A DNA stretch of 64,000 nucleotides, from NCBI GenBank assembly GCA_037178625.1, contig CM074148.1:930001-994000 (forward strand), given 5' to 3'. The notes beneath the pieces are model-generated. The model was not told the origin of the DNA. It did not search any database and was given only the letters and a program-made list of their open reading frames with translations. Both the position numbers and the translations under genes were made by a program. The stretch comes from Skeletonema tropicum. Its lineage: Eukaryota; Bacillariophyta; Thalassiosirophyceae; Thalassiosirales; Thalassiosiraceae. Below, piece by piece: positions 1-9,311 of this stretch (positions are counted from its first letter, which is position 1; every line of letters begins with the position of its first letter).

Positions 1-924
1 GGATTATTGGTATCTTTAGGATATATATACTTTGGGAAAAATTTAGATTGTAAGGGTGCTTACGAGAAGACATTAACATTATATTGACACCTTTCTGACA
101 CTAGCACGGGTTTTTAGACATCCGGGTTTAGACATCCGGGTTTAGACATCCGGGTTTAGATGAAGTGAAGAGATCAACTCTACTTAGCTACGTAGCAAGC
201 AATGACTACATTGCTCACTAATCTGAATAATAAAGAAGCAATTGCATCTGAATCCCCTGAATGATCGCGTAACGCAGTTATTGGTCTGATAGCACTACTG
301 GTACTACTGACTTCGGGTACTAATTATTGGCATCTGTCATAGTTAACTGCTTTCTTATCTATATAAGTTAGTTGAGAAGAAAATTGTTCCATTTACCCAC
401 AACCATACAGATCAATCTCAGAGATGATCTCGAAAGAATTTTTGGTGAACATTAGCATCAGGCTGTTACTGTAGCTGCTTTCTGTTGAAAGTTAAAGCAG
501 CACGTGATACCTTCTTGATATCTGATGACAGATGGTGTCAGGACTTGACTCTATCTTTGCTTTTGCTAGAAGCGAATTGATGTGTTGCCACACGTAGTCG
601 TTGTTAACTTGCGTTTACATTTAAAGATTCGAATTGTAAGCTTTCCTAATCTTGGAAAACGGTCATCCAAGAAACATTCTTATCTTGGATACGATCACTT
701 GATCTCGTAAACAATCATGATACGATCACTTAATCTTGGAAGCAGTCATTGTTCCACAGATTCTTTCTCTGATAACGCGGTCTACTACCTTCAATCCTTT
801 TTGGAAGCGGACGTAATCTCCATGTTCATGTCACTTCTTTACCACATTGTATCTATCCCCAAAGATACATATTCTAACATACCACAGATAAGTACAGAAT
901 CAATACCAATACAGACTACTTCCC
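1..924. other. Gene-free left edge with retroelement C LTR-like sequence
   Basis: No convincing gene is seen here. The right part, from 932 leftwards, should be the 3' LTR of copia fragment C, because it follows the same purine run and LTR start (GGGGAGTGACAAAC on the minus strand) as element B. The LTR's outer end could not be placed. A tandem pair with a 31-bp period around TACGATCACTT lies at about 688-749, and a 14-bp triplet lies further left. The small plus-strand reading frame at 717-1019 overlaps the antisense RNase H frame and is not supported. Confidence 0.4.
113..154. repeat. Tandem repeat, 14-bp unit x3
   Basis: The unit TTTAGACATCCGGG occurs three times in perfect head-to-tail order, followed by a partial fourth copy (TTTAGA). 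It is a microsatellite-like local duplication. No spacers are present, so it is not a CRISPR array. Confidence 0.9.
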
Positions 925-1836
925 GTTTGTCACTCCCCTTGGTTCGTCATCCTTATCATCACTCTTCTTCTCCTCCAATAACTTCATCGTATCGCCCTTC
1001 CAAAATAGAATGGGTCTGATCAATGGCCATACTGCTTGGTACGCCCAATGCTTGCTGAGTGTATCCGCAGGATTATACTCACCTCGAACAAATGCAAACC
1101 TGATGCAGCCAGCTGCTACATTCTCACGAATGTAATGGTATGATAATACCAAATGTCTCTTCCGATTCTTGAAGTCAGGATTAACTCCGCTTGACACAAC
1201 AGACTCATTATCACCAAGTAAGATTGGGATTGGGATTCCATGCAAGGGTACTCCAAGAAACTGGAGAACTGTCTTGTTTGCCCTGATCTGCTCAATAGCC
1301 GCTCTCGCTGCGTTGTTCTCAGATCCGTACGTAGCCGTCTCGACGGTGTTCTGCTTCTTCGAAAACCAATCAAAAGGGGTCTTGTTGAGGAAGTGAAGTA
1401 CACCTGTAACTGATTTCCCACTAAGAATATCGTGCATTAGGTTGGCGTCCACGAAACTAGTCATCAGGACAGGTTTGCCACAAGCAGGTGGAAGATTCTT
1501 GGGGTACTCCTCGCGAGTTCCGGCATAGGGTGTATTGGACCAATCCCTTTTCAAGAAGTCGAAGTCTGAGATGTCAGGCATATCAGTTTTGTACCTAATG
1601 GCTGCATTCCTCATCTTGCATAGATACCCATACCCATAGACTCTCTTGATCTTGATCCTATCTAGATGGCCTTTCCTTGGTTGTGCGCGGAAGCTGGATA
1701 ACGTCATTATATGACAAGTAATATCGAAACGTCCGAGGATGATGACCCATTGAGAGGCTCCAATCATTGACTGGTAGATCTTGATGTGTTTCTCATCAAG
1801 GAATTCCGAGAGATCGAGTTCGGGATGATCGCTTGT
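916..1836 (-). pseudogene. Copia-type RT tail and RNase H fragment (element C)
   Basis: The minus-strand frame 1851-916 encodes the last part of a Ty1/copia polyprotein. It starts in the stretch after the RT palm (YQSMIGASQW, LGRFDI) and continues into RNase H with TSFVDANLMHD, ETATYGSENNAA, GDNESVV and KRHLVLSYHY, ending LSKHW..VWPLIRPILFWKGDTM. These motifs are typical of a copia family common in diatoms (known from family knowledge). Gag, protease, integrase and most of RT are absent, so it is a 5'-truncated remnant. Left of about 1836 the sequence is copia; right of it the reading becomes a BspA-like repeat in another frame. The frame runs a few codons into the LTR and stops at 916. It cannot transpose alone. 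Confidence 0.85.
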
Positions 1837-1896
1837 CACCAAATTTTGCATCCGTCAGGGACGTACAGCAACGGAATACTCCCTCTTCAACGATCC
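1836..1896 (-). pseudogene. BspA-like LRR gene 1, downstream piece
   Basis: On the minus strand this stretch reads (R)IVEEGVFRCCTSLTDAKF and GDK, the same repeat as in intact family members (compare ALTDAKFGSKL in the copy at 26.2 kb). It is in frame with the upstream piece at 16828-17196 once element B and one copy of its 4-bp duplication are ignored, so the two were one gene before B inserted. Homology stops at about 1836, where copia fragment C begins, so the last half of the gene is missing. Confidence 0.8.
1893..1896. repeat. Target-site duplication of element B, left copy
   Basis: ATCC here and at 16824-16827 flank element B exactly at the LTR ends. A 5-bp reading with one mismatch (ATCCC/ATCCT) is also possible. 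The duplicated bases fall within a continuous BspA-like codon series. Confidence 0.7.
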
Positions 1897-2124
1897 CAAC
1901 AAAATGGATTGGAGCAAAGCTCCGGGTCACTTACGTTGTTTGCTTGCAAAGCGGAGTCAGTAGAATAACTACTAGGTTGAGATGTACAATCTGTTTCAAT
2001 ATCTAATTTTTTAACCACAACATCGTCAAGATGTGTGAGGAATATGTACCTATTTCCCCAAAGGTACTCGTATCTATCGTACTAATAGAGTCCGTATCTA
2101 CCTGAACTCGTACCCAGTTTGTCA
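1897..2124 (-). repeat. 3' LTR of element B
   Basis: Direct repeat of 16642-16823, starting TGACAAAC on the minus strand. It contains a 45-nt block (about 2013-2057) absent from the other copy, plus one substitution and one single-base indel. It directly follows the purine run GGGGAG, the expected plus-strand primer site. Confidence 0.85.
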
Positions 2125-2275
2125 CTCCCCATACGACTCGTCGAATTAGTCGATTGGATAGGGTCCCTTTGAAAGCTAACCGTGGGGTATTGCTTGCAAT
2201 GACCTTGGATGGAGTATCATTCCAATCTTGCTCTGGAAAGATGAAATCTGTGATGTCTGGCATGTCAGTTCGAGT
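2125..2275 (-). pseudogene. Copia RNase H stub at 3' end of element B
   Basis: Minus-strand codons read EPIRYR, then after a one-base shift TDMPDITDFIFPEQDWNDTP, matching RYKTDMPDISDFDFLKRDWSNTP in fragment C. Only about 45 codons are related; the RNase H core (VDAN, TYGSE) is absent. The end runs into the LTR as in C. This links B to the C family and shows that B kept the 3' end of a copia pol but lost the rest. Confidence 0.75.
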
Positions 2276-5200
2276 CGATATCTGATTGGTTCATGTTCAT
2301 GTCTCATCTTGAAGTCAGCAGTTTGGAGTTTATGGCTCCCCGTAATACGTCGCAAGAGCAATAATGAACCAACGAAAAGTCCGAAACTTGCATAGCAATA
2401 ACACCAGCGTTCGTCTAGAACATCGTCATGACTATATCCAAGCCCACATATCGAAGTGTTGTGGTATGCGTTGAACTTGCTGTATCCAATCAAGGTAGGC
2501 AGGTCGAGGCAGTATGCGATGATATGATCTATAGCCCTACAGATGAGCGATCCTTCACAACAGGAAGCGTCGGTTGGAGTGTTTGCACGTCCATCATGTA
2601 GAATATCTCTTCTTATCGCGAAGGGTCGTAGTTCCGCCTCCGTTGTGTCAGCGATATCGAATAGACTCGAAGAAGCATTGATATATGCAATTGAAGCACG
2701 AAGATTCGCAAGAAGTATTGACATGGTGACTAATCTGTAGTACGAAGGACAACAAGCCAAGCCCACCAATTGTTGCATAGATGTACATGCCGCATCATCA
2801 GCGCAGATATTATGTCGCTGCTTTATTAGTTGTTGCTTCGGATTCCCATAGATACCAAGCATTGAATAATCGCCAACCGTAGAAACGGCATCCTGAATAA
2901 AGTGGACATTGACTGTCTTTTCTATCCTTCCTAGAAATCGCTCCCCAATCAGCGTTGACTTCATCAATTGCAAAGGGCAATCAACTCTGCGTTCTAAGCC
3001 TACGAAGCAGTTGTTTCCACTTTCAGCTGACTCGTCATATCCAATAGACTTCGACCGGCGTTGATATGGTGCTCTGTTACACAGGGACTCGAGTTGTGCC
3101 ATTGTCTTTTGTAGATCGGTCCTGACAGATTGGATGATTTCGATCATTTCCTTCTCAAGAACATTGTTCTCTGTCTGCATTACATCATCATAAAAGAGGT
3201 TTGTAAACTGATGATTTGGTCCGCTCATTCTACAAGGGATGAAGCCGCTATCCGCAATGTGTCTCTTCCTTAAAACAATGCAGCAGGGATTGTAATCTCT
3301 ATCAAATTCATCGCAGTTGTTTACGACGATGTTCCTCAAATATCTTCCTCCAGGATTCCTGACAACAGTGTCGCTGCTTGGATCGTCGCGGATGGATCCT
3401 ACAAAGCTTGGGTGCATTGTCCCCCGTAGTAGCAGTCGCGTCGCGCTGTTGTACATCTGCATGGGATCATACTCATACCTTTCACTTATTCTCGTCAAAG
3501 AAGCGGTTGTCACGTCCCTGTTGAAGTTGAAGATGCCGTCAGGCGCATACCTCTCATTCAATCGCGAGTTGGAGTTGTCAATATCATCCCGTTCAACAAG
3601 CTTCTGAAATTTTGCGCCGCAACTACCAATTAGCTTTGACTTGAATCGGCCGATCTTCAATTTACTTTGAAGTTGTCCCCCGAGTGTCTCAATAAAAGCC
3701 AATGTCTCCACATAAATCCGGGTATCAGTAAGGCCGTTGTCACTGACGTAATGTAATCCTCCGCCGTCAATGTCACCATCAGGAGACTCAGTAATAAGAT
3801 TCCTCTCCCCATTGTCTCGATCAATGAGATTCTCAAAGTTGTTACCAGTCGCCACCGTAGACTTAGTGCTGACATGCATCTGTTCACATCGCTCTGCGAA
3901 TCTCCCCATTGTTCCTCGTGATTCCAATCTAAAGGCTGGTCTCCCCATTGTTCCTAGTGATTCCAATCCAAAGGCTGGTTTTATTCCGTCTGAGTCTGGC
4001 TCAGTGCTCCATACGGTATCAAGGCTTCTAATCGTGGAACTTGTGTAGTCATTCAAGTGATACGTTCTCACAGTCATCTTTCTGTCCGCTGTGGATGCAT
4101 TCTCTCTCCAATACTGACCCACTACATCCAATAACCATAACTCTCGATGTCCTCCCAATAATAGAATGCACTTGTTGAAGATATCCGTCACATCTACAAG
4201 GTTGTAAGGCTCCCCATTAGTACTAGACACGACAACAATTGGTATCATTCCATTGCCATCATCGCTAATGATCTCATCATTCTCCATCAAAAGAGTCATG
4301 ACCACGTCAGCTACCAACTCACTTAGCCTGGATTCGTCCCTAAGCATCGTATCTCCCCCATCGTTACGGTTGGCACAGTCGTAGGAACGCATGTCGATGC
4401 GAGGCATGAATTCACCTGTACTTGCTGTCACACTCTCAGAGGTCTCATTACCATCATAAGTTTCATCATCACCTGTCACATGCGTCAAAATGGAACAAGT
4501 CGTCGCAGCAAAGGCTCCCCGCTTGGATAAGCAATGAACAGTCGTTGGTGGATCACGGTGACAATCTACTCCATAGATAGTAGCAGTGGCTCGGACAAAG
4601 CATGGTGATAGTGCGTCAAAATATGAGACGTTATTGTCGTTCATGTGTGTGACTTGAAGTGCGGTAGTAACTTGAACTTGAACCTTAGCAGCTTGATCGT
4701 GTTGACTTCGATCTTGATCATGAATCTGAAAGAAGTTACGACTACGGTAGTCATGTGTAAACACCGCTTCGAAGGGTCCAGAACTCGTAGCCATACGAGG
4801 AGATAGAATGCCATCAAAAGCAAAGTGCAGGAGGAGAATCATCGGTGAAAACAAGCATCTAGCGTTGATAAGGTGTTGGTACGCAAAGTAGTATGTCGTG
4901 GTTGTTTGGATGATATGACATGTCTTGGAATCAGCAAAATTGTCAGGGTGAGTATCAACACGAAGTTCGTATCTGCAGTGGATAGGGTAGAGAAGGTCCT
5001 CCCCAATAAATAACGCAGCAATATCGATCTCATGAATATCATTACCGATGACTAATGAAGTGGCATCATCCGCAAAGCGTAACTCAACGTAGCAATCAAC
5101 TGATGGAACCCAAGTTGAAGATTTCCAGAATCCAGTTCCGTGAGAATTATTAGCCGATGGTACGAGATCGTTTGAAGCAGACGGTGCGCAAGACATGCAA

Positions 5201-6048
5201 GAATCATCTCCCCTGAGCAAGATGGCATGATTAGGCCGATGAGTTGGTGCCAATTCCTCTCCATACTGAAAAGAAACGATGTCTTGTGTTTTCTTGTAGA
5301 GATCGCGGTAGATGTGCACTTGAAGACTCATTGTAATGTCCCAAATAGACGGATGCCGGCAGCAATCGGAAGTTGTAGCAATACATAACCAATTATAGCA
5401 TCGATCGACCGCAGAATTATTATCGATGGAGACCTCAGGAAGCACACCCAGCATGTGAGAACGGAAATCATGTGGAGAGACAGCACTCACATCAAAACCT
5501 AATCGAACCGTAGATGTAAAATCATAGTCAGCAATAGAATATCCTCGACGATGGAAGTAGGAGTTGTTCTCGGCAAATACGCGCTCCCTAATCTCTTTAC
5601 AGAACATAGCTTGTGGTGCGTTGACAGAGTGATACTTCATAACGTAGCAAACAATATTGCCCCATCCGTGATAAGTCATGTAGTCATCGCTTGATGCTCC
5701 GACAATATAGTTGATGCCACCTAAGGAGCGACATTGAACACCCGTACAGTAGTCAGCGATAGATGCTGTGAAGGCAGTAGGAGTAATCGCAGTCAAGATC
5801 TTGTGGCATACACGGAGGGCAGGGTGTGTCGACTTGTGGCAAGTAACACCATAAACAAGCATGAGCGTCACATTAGAAGATATCTCATAAGGCGACGTGG
5901 TAGAAGATACGCACGTGCAAGTAGATAGAAAAGCTCGATACATAAATACTGTACTATGCCAGTACTCTCTGTACCTCGTCAGAAGTAACCGTCGAAGTAG
6001 CGAAGACATCTCCCCACACAGTGACAAGATTAATAAGATGATGATCAA
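2176..6048 (-). CDS. Unknown 1,290-codon ORF of element B (downstream part)
   Basis: Uninterrupted for 1,290 codons, far longer than chance allows, so it has been under coding constraint or is very young. I recognise no domain: there is no D(S/T)G protease, no HHCC/DDE integrase and no YVDD polymerase motif. The beginning is hydrophobic (IIILLILSLC). The first third is Cys-rich, and a short coiled-coil-like stretch (NVLEKEMIEIIQSVRTDLQK) lies around residue 960. The last 30 or so codons merge into the copia RNase H stub. The register is +1 relative to the upstream ORF ending at 5954, which overlaps it by about 95 nt. The first codon at 6048 is TTG, with a stop just upstream, so the protein is probably reached by frameshift, splicing or a mutation from the upstream ORF. 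It may be a captured host gene or a fast-evolving Gag-like protein. Confidence 0.6.
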   Translation of the reverse strand: MIIILLILSLCGEMSSLLRRLLLTRYREYWHSTVFMYRAFLSTCTCVSSTTSPYEISSNVTLMLVYGVTCHKSTHPALRVCHKILTAITPTAFTASIADYCTGVQCRSLGGINYIVGASSDDYMTYHGWGNIVCYVMKYHSVNAPQAMFCKEIRERVFAENNSYFHRRGYSIADYDFTSTVRLGFDVSAVSPHDFRSHMLGVLPEVSIDNNSAVDRCYNWLCIATTSDCCRHPSIWDITMSLQVHIYRDLYKKTQDIVSFQYGEELAPTHRPNHAILLRGDDSCMSCAPSASNDLVPSANNSHGTGFWKSSTWVPSVDCYVELRFADDATSLVIGNDIHEIDIAALFIGEDLLYPIHCRYELRVDTHPDNFADSKTCHIIQTTTTYYFAYQHLINARCLFSPMILLLHFAFDGILSPRMATSSGPFEAVFTHDYRSRNFFQIHDQDRSQHDQAAKVQVQVTTALQVTHMNDNNVSYFDALSPCFVRATATIYGVDCHRDPPTTVHCLSKRGAFAATTCSILTHVTGDDETYDGNETSESVTASTGEFMPRIDMRSYDCANRNDGGDTMLRDESRLSELVADVVMTLLMENDEIISDDGNGMIPIVVVSSTNGEPYNLVDVTDIFNKCILLLGGHRELWLLDVVGQYWRENASTADRKMTVRTYHLNDYTSSTIRSLDTVWSTEPDSDGIKPAFGLESLGTMGRPAFRLESRGTMGRFAERCEQMHVSTKSTVATGNNFENLIDRDNGERNLITESPDGDIDGGGLHYVSDNGLTDTRIYVETLAFIETLGGQLQSKLKIGRFKSKLIGSCGAKFQKLVERDDIDNSNSRLNERYAPDGIFNFNRDVTTASLTRISERYEYDPMQMYNSATRLLLRGTMHPSFVGSIRDDPSSDTVVRNPGGRYLRNIVVNNCDEFDRDYNPCCIVLRKRHIADSGFIPCRMSGPNHQFTNLFYDDVMQTENNVLEKEMIEIIQSVRTDLQKTMAQLESLCNRAPYQRRSKSIGYDESAESGNNCFVGLERRVDCPLQLMKSTLIGERFLGRIEKTVNVHFIQDAVSTVGDYSMLGIYGNPKQQLIKQRHNICADDAACTSMQQLVGLACCPSYYRLVTMSILLANLRASIAYINASSSLFDIADTTEAELRPFAIRRDILHDGRANTPTDASCCEGSLICRAIDHIIAYCLDLPTLIGYSKFNAYHNTSICGLGYSHDDVLDERWCYCYASFGLFVGSLLLLRRITGSHKLQTADFKMRHEHEPIRYRLELTCQTSQISSFQSKIGMILHPRSLQAIPHG

Positions 6049-6591
6049 GTCGCTGGGTCATAAAGCGGATGAGACGGTGATGCACGTAGATGACTCTAAT
6101 AAAAGAGAACAGTATCACTCCCCGATCTTGAGATACATGGGTATTGACATGCAATGGCTTAGCTGCATGTAATGACTCAGCTGGATGTGCAGGGAAAGAG
6201 TAATTCTCCCCATTAATAAACCACGTATTGGTATATGAAATCTTGTGCGTGGAAAATTTGCTTGTGGGCCAAACAGGGATCCCCTCAAGATGAATCATTG
6301 CATGCAGCAATAAAGCCTGACAAAACTTCTCTGTCTTCACATATCCATATGCGCCGGAATGATCATGTTCTAGGAAGGTTTGACGATACATCGCAGAAAG
6401 AGCGAGTGAGTAGTTCTTGTGAGTGGTGTTGTGCACAAGTCCATTATCGCGAATAGCCATCACATCATCAGTGATTGCTTCACAGCCCCTCATCCCAAAC
6501 AAGACAGGTAGATCGTTAACCACTCCCCATACACGAAGCAAGAATTTGTCGTGTAGTTGATGCGATCTCTGCGTCGATGGAATAAGACAGT
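5954..6591 (-). CDS. Unknown ORF of element B (middle part)
   Basis: About 210 codons reading from the A insertion site (6591) to a stop at 5954. The frame continues exactly across element A from the N-terminal part at 16312-15777 when A and one GATAT copy are ignored. Composition is ordinary for a globular protein (GMRGCEAITDDVMAIRDNG, HLEGIPVWPTSKF). No domain is recognised. It ends in an overlap with the +1 frame that carries the next 1,290 codons. Before A inserted, the series would have been about 390 codons followed by the shift. Confidence 0.55.
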
Positions 6592-6596
6592 GATAT
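6592..6596. repeat. Target-site duplication of element A, left copy
   Basis: GATAT immediately before the 5' LTR; the same five bases follow the 3' LTR at 15772-15776. Five bases is the usual copia duplication length. Confidence 0.92.
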
Positions 6597-6839
6597 TGTT
6601 AGAATAGACGATATAGGAGTTTGTCCCAGCGGTAGTCGCACCGGGACCGCTTACTCCTTACTTGACTTGTTCTAGCTCGACTCTCGACGGCACGTCGACC
6701 AACGCTCTTGTCCGCCCGAATACACAATAGAAGTAAATAGTAAAACCCCCTTTACTGTGTGGTGTTGTTCCATATAACGTACGTCCTTAGACGGTTGGAA
6801 CGGCATCCACTAAACACTTCTATTACCGTAATAGTAACA
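6597..6839 (+). repeat. 5' LTR of element A
   Basis: 243 bp, TG...CA ends, reads as identical to 15529-15771. The region should contain the promoter and polyadenylation signals of A; no certain TATA box was picked out. Confidence 0.95.
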
Positions 6840-6877
6840 GTTCATCAGACTGTTCTACGGCTGCAATCTTGTCTACG

Positions 6878-7274
6878 ATGGCAAACGACAATTCATCATC
6901 CGTTGATGGTTCCGCCTCATCCGACGCAGAGATACTCAAGCAACTAGTTAAGAAAAATGCCAAATCCACCAAAGCGCTCGTCAGCAAGCTGGAGGAATTG
7001 ACTACTACGTTGTCTACGGGTCTCTCTACTTTGTCAGATACCTAGAAAACGTTGGATCTCTTGAATCTGTGGTGACATCTTGTGATGGGATTGCTGCGCA
7101 ATTGACTGCCATCAATTCTTTTTACACTCAATCTGACCTGACTTGGAAGTCCTGCCCCGGCGATCTCGCAAAGATTGCTACCGCCATGGACACTTCCTCG
7201 TCGGCCTCAACGAAGATGTCTTCGGCAACGAATCCTCATTCACGCCCTATTAATTTAGCAACCACATCAGGAGT
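6878..7274 (+). pseudogene. Element A gag, N-terminal piece (split and frameshifted)
   Basis: An ATG at 6878 opens a 55-codon frame (MANDNSSSVDG..., a Lys/Leu-rich stretch AEILKQLVKKNAK..LEELTTTL suggests a short coiled coil) that stops at 7043-7045. A second frame, entered around 7040, continues ENVGSLESVV..GIAAQLTAINSF..TSGV up to the MULE1 insertion. That frame is exactly in phase with the large Gag ORF at 9310 across the MULE, so the two were one Gag. The frame break near 7040 may be a mutation. Confidence 0.65.
7266..7274. repeat. MULE1 target-site duplication, left copy
   Basis: ATCAGGAGT here and at 9303-9311 flank the element. Nine bases is the hallmark length for Mutator-like transposons. 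Confidence 0.92.
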
Positions 7275-8583
7275 AGGGGGGTGCACGCCCCTGATATTCA
7301 AATTTCAAACCTCTTATATTCCATCAAATATTGATCAAATACCTTTATCTATACCCCCAATAGAAATCCCCAAAGTTTGGTGGTGTTATATCTTTGTCTT
7401 GTGTGGATATCAGCCTCCATATAGGGGCACTTTTGGCCATCGTGGGAATGGATTTGGAGGCGAGTCGAGTCAAATATGGCGCCAACTTGTTAGCGAAACT
7501 GTAGGAATTAGTACATATCGCCAAACACCATCTAATCTTTTAGAACAACATGCCCACCATGGCGGATTTGACGGTATAGACCTCCTAAACAGCAGTATAC
7601 GTAAATCCATCAATAATAGAGACACTCATATCATCCTATATGGTATGGTTGGTCATTTTGTGCTTTTATCAGCAGCTCCAACCTGTTTGTCTTCCGATCA
7701 CATATCAAAAATAGACATTTTGAGCCGCTCGACTTCCGCCCAGATAGTGAATAATCGATATCACGACCTGTTTCAAGAATTTAAGCACCTAACCAGTGGT
7801 TCTATTCCTTTGTATAACCATTTGGATGAATTTGGGCGACTCTTTTGGTGGGTTTGGACAAAGACAGCCGAGTTTTATTGTGTCACCGGTGCCGATCTCC
7901 TCGACCGTCGACAACTCAATTTTGGCATCATATTCTACAATATCATAAGTACCTCAGCATTTACAACCCAAAAAACACCACGATATTGTTTCAACTATAT
8001 TGTAGCAACGTTTGCGCATCATGGTATTGCTGTGGGTTACTGGTTCTATCTAATATATACTCATGTGTGGTGAAATTTGAGCCATCAAAATTATTGATTT
8101 TTAGCGTTTTGGGCATATAGCGTCCACTTTACGACTTATTCAACCCTGAATGCTGAGCAACATCGACGATAGTAACTAATAGAAGGGTGCTGTATGGTTG
8201 AATGGGGTCTGCAGCCATCGTATTATCCTACATTGGCATCGTATGGCTCCATGCGTTGAGTCGAGAATCATGTTCTGTGGCAGGCTTAGATTACACATAT
8301 CATATCATGTTCTGTTACATATAGCATATAAAGATGACCTGCTCTAGTCAGACTATATTGGATGGTGTTGTTTATATTTAAATGCTGTGAATGAGCTCCA
8401 CTTTCATAAAACGAAAAAAGGCGCAGTGATTTTGTTGTATAATTATATGTCGTCCTAACAGTAGAGCGAGATGATTGAGCGGTTATCGTCGTTTGTATCG
8501 GACACTGATCGACTGGAACATCCAACATGATCAATATCATCGATTGGTGCTGTTGTAGTAGATCGCCCCTGCTCCTTCCACAT

Positions 8584-9111
8584 TCAGATCATGACGAGAC
8601 CCCGCACTCCGTAGCGTTCAACCGATTGAATTTCTCTTGCGGTAGTCTCGACTTTCCTTTTCAGTTGTTGGTTATCAGCAGACAATACTTCTATTTGCTT
8701 ATCTCGCCTTTGCGTTGCCCTCTTCAGATTGAATATTCTTGGATCTGCCGTATTATTATCTGACGTCGGCGCCTGTGTTGGCTGTGATGGGTTCCGAGGG
8801 ACGTTCGGGGCATGCGGTGCGTTGGATTTCTTCTGCTTGCCACCCTTTGGCTTGCGGCTAATACCGCTCTTCGTCCTTCTCCTCTTTTGCTTTGGCACTG
8901 CCTCGGCACCGGCCGCCATCGTGGTATCATCATTACTCTCTTCCATCATTGCTTTTGCTGCATCGTCAGCTCTTTGCTGCATCGGAGAGCTCTCCGATGC
9001 GTTGAGTCTTTTGTAGATCGGAGTTTTGTCGACAAAATTGGCTGGTTTGGCAACAAAAGCTCCACAGGGTGAGCACTTGAGCCCACCAAACTCTTGGGGC
9101 GCATAGACCAT
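8584..9111 (-). CDS. MULE1 cargo ORF: basic, nuclear-type protein with coiled coil
   Basis: 175 codons from the ATG at 9111 (the frame is open to 9141 without another ATG). The first part reads MVYAPQEFGGLKCSPCGAF with two close Cys. The middle is acidic then strongly basic (KQKRRRTKSGISRKPKGGKQ), a likely nuclear localisation signal, followed by a Pro/Ser/Thr linker. The C-terminal third (FNLKRATQRRDKQIEVLSAD and following) has the spacing of a basic coiled coil, bZIP-like in look only. It is the only supportable ORF of the transposon and could be captured host sequence or an accessory DNA-binding protein. The start sits in the arm/loop of the hairpin at 9094-9132, which may affect translation. 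Confidence 0.5.
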   Translation of the reverse strand: MVYAPQEFGGLKCSPCGAFVAKPANFVDKTPIYKRLNASESSPMQQRADDAAKAMMEESNDDTTMAAGAEAVPKQKRRRTKSGISRKPKGGKQKKSNAPHAPNVPRNPSQPTQAPTSDNNTADPRIFNLKRATQRRDKQIEVLSADNQQLKRKVETTAREIQSVERYGVRGLVMI

Positions 9112-9132
9112 ACCCCCGTCTATGCGCCCCAA
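9094..9132. repeat. Perfect 15-bp-stem hairpin in MULE1
   Basis: TTGGGGCGCATAGAC at 9094-9108 and its exact reverse complement at 9118-9132 surround a 9-nt loop. It overlaps the start codon region of the MULE1 ORF. Confidence 0.9.
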
Positions 9133-9302
9133 CAGTTTCAAAGTATGAAAACAAATAATAACAGAGAATAAGCTGCCAAAGGGTCCTATTTCTTACTCCG
9201 ATCAGGCGATGGCCAATTTTGGCCATGGTCAAAAAATTTTGAGAAAATTCTTGGCGCGCACCACTCGTGACTCCCCAAAAAACACAGGGCTTGCTCCCCC
9301 CT

Positions 9303-9311
9303 ATCAGGAGT
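9303..9311. repeat. MULE1 target-site duplication, right copy
   Basis: ATCAGGAGT, identical to 7266-7274, immediately after the right inverted end CCCCCCT. Confidence 0.92.

Larger units (their letters stand above)
7275..9302. mobile_element. Mutator-like DNA transposon MULE1 inside gag of element A
   Basis: 2,028 bp with inverted ends AGGGGGGTGCACGCCCCTG (left) and AGGGGGGAGCAAGCCCTG (right, read inwards), flanked by the 9-bp direct repeat ATCAGGAGT. Removing it with one repeat restores the gag frame. It is too short for a typical MURA transposase and none is recognised, so it is probably non-autonomous. Contents: a minus-strand ORF (9111-8584) encoding a basic protein, a 15-bp-stem hairpin, and about 1.2 kb (7300-8580) of sequence without a believable gene. 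The plus frame open to 8073 is a run-on from gag with no recognisable content. Confidence 0.88.

Noticed and set aside
113..154. CRISPR-like short repeat
   Set aside because: Head-to-tail copies with no spacers and a eukaryotic setting.
5052..5264. Reverse transcriptase FADD/YVDD-like motif (FADDATSLV) in the 1,290-codon ORF of B
   Set aside because: A single short match without any of the surrounding RT blocks; not evidence of a polymerase.
7275..8073. Plus-strand ORF continuing from gag into MULE1 as a gene
   Set aside because: It enters through the transposon end, has no recognisable features and is best explained as chance openness.
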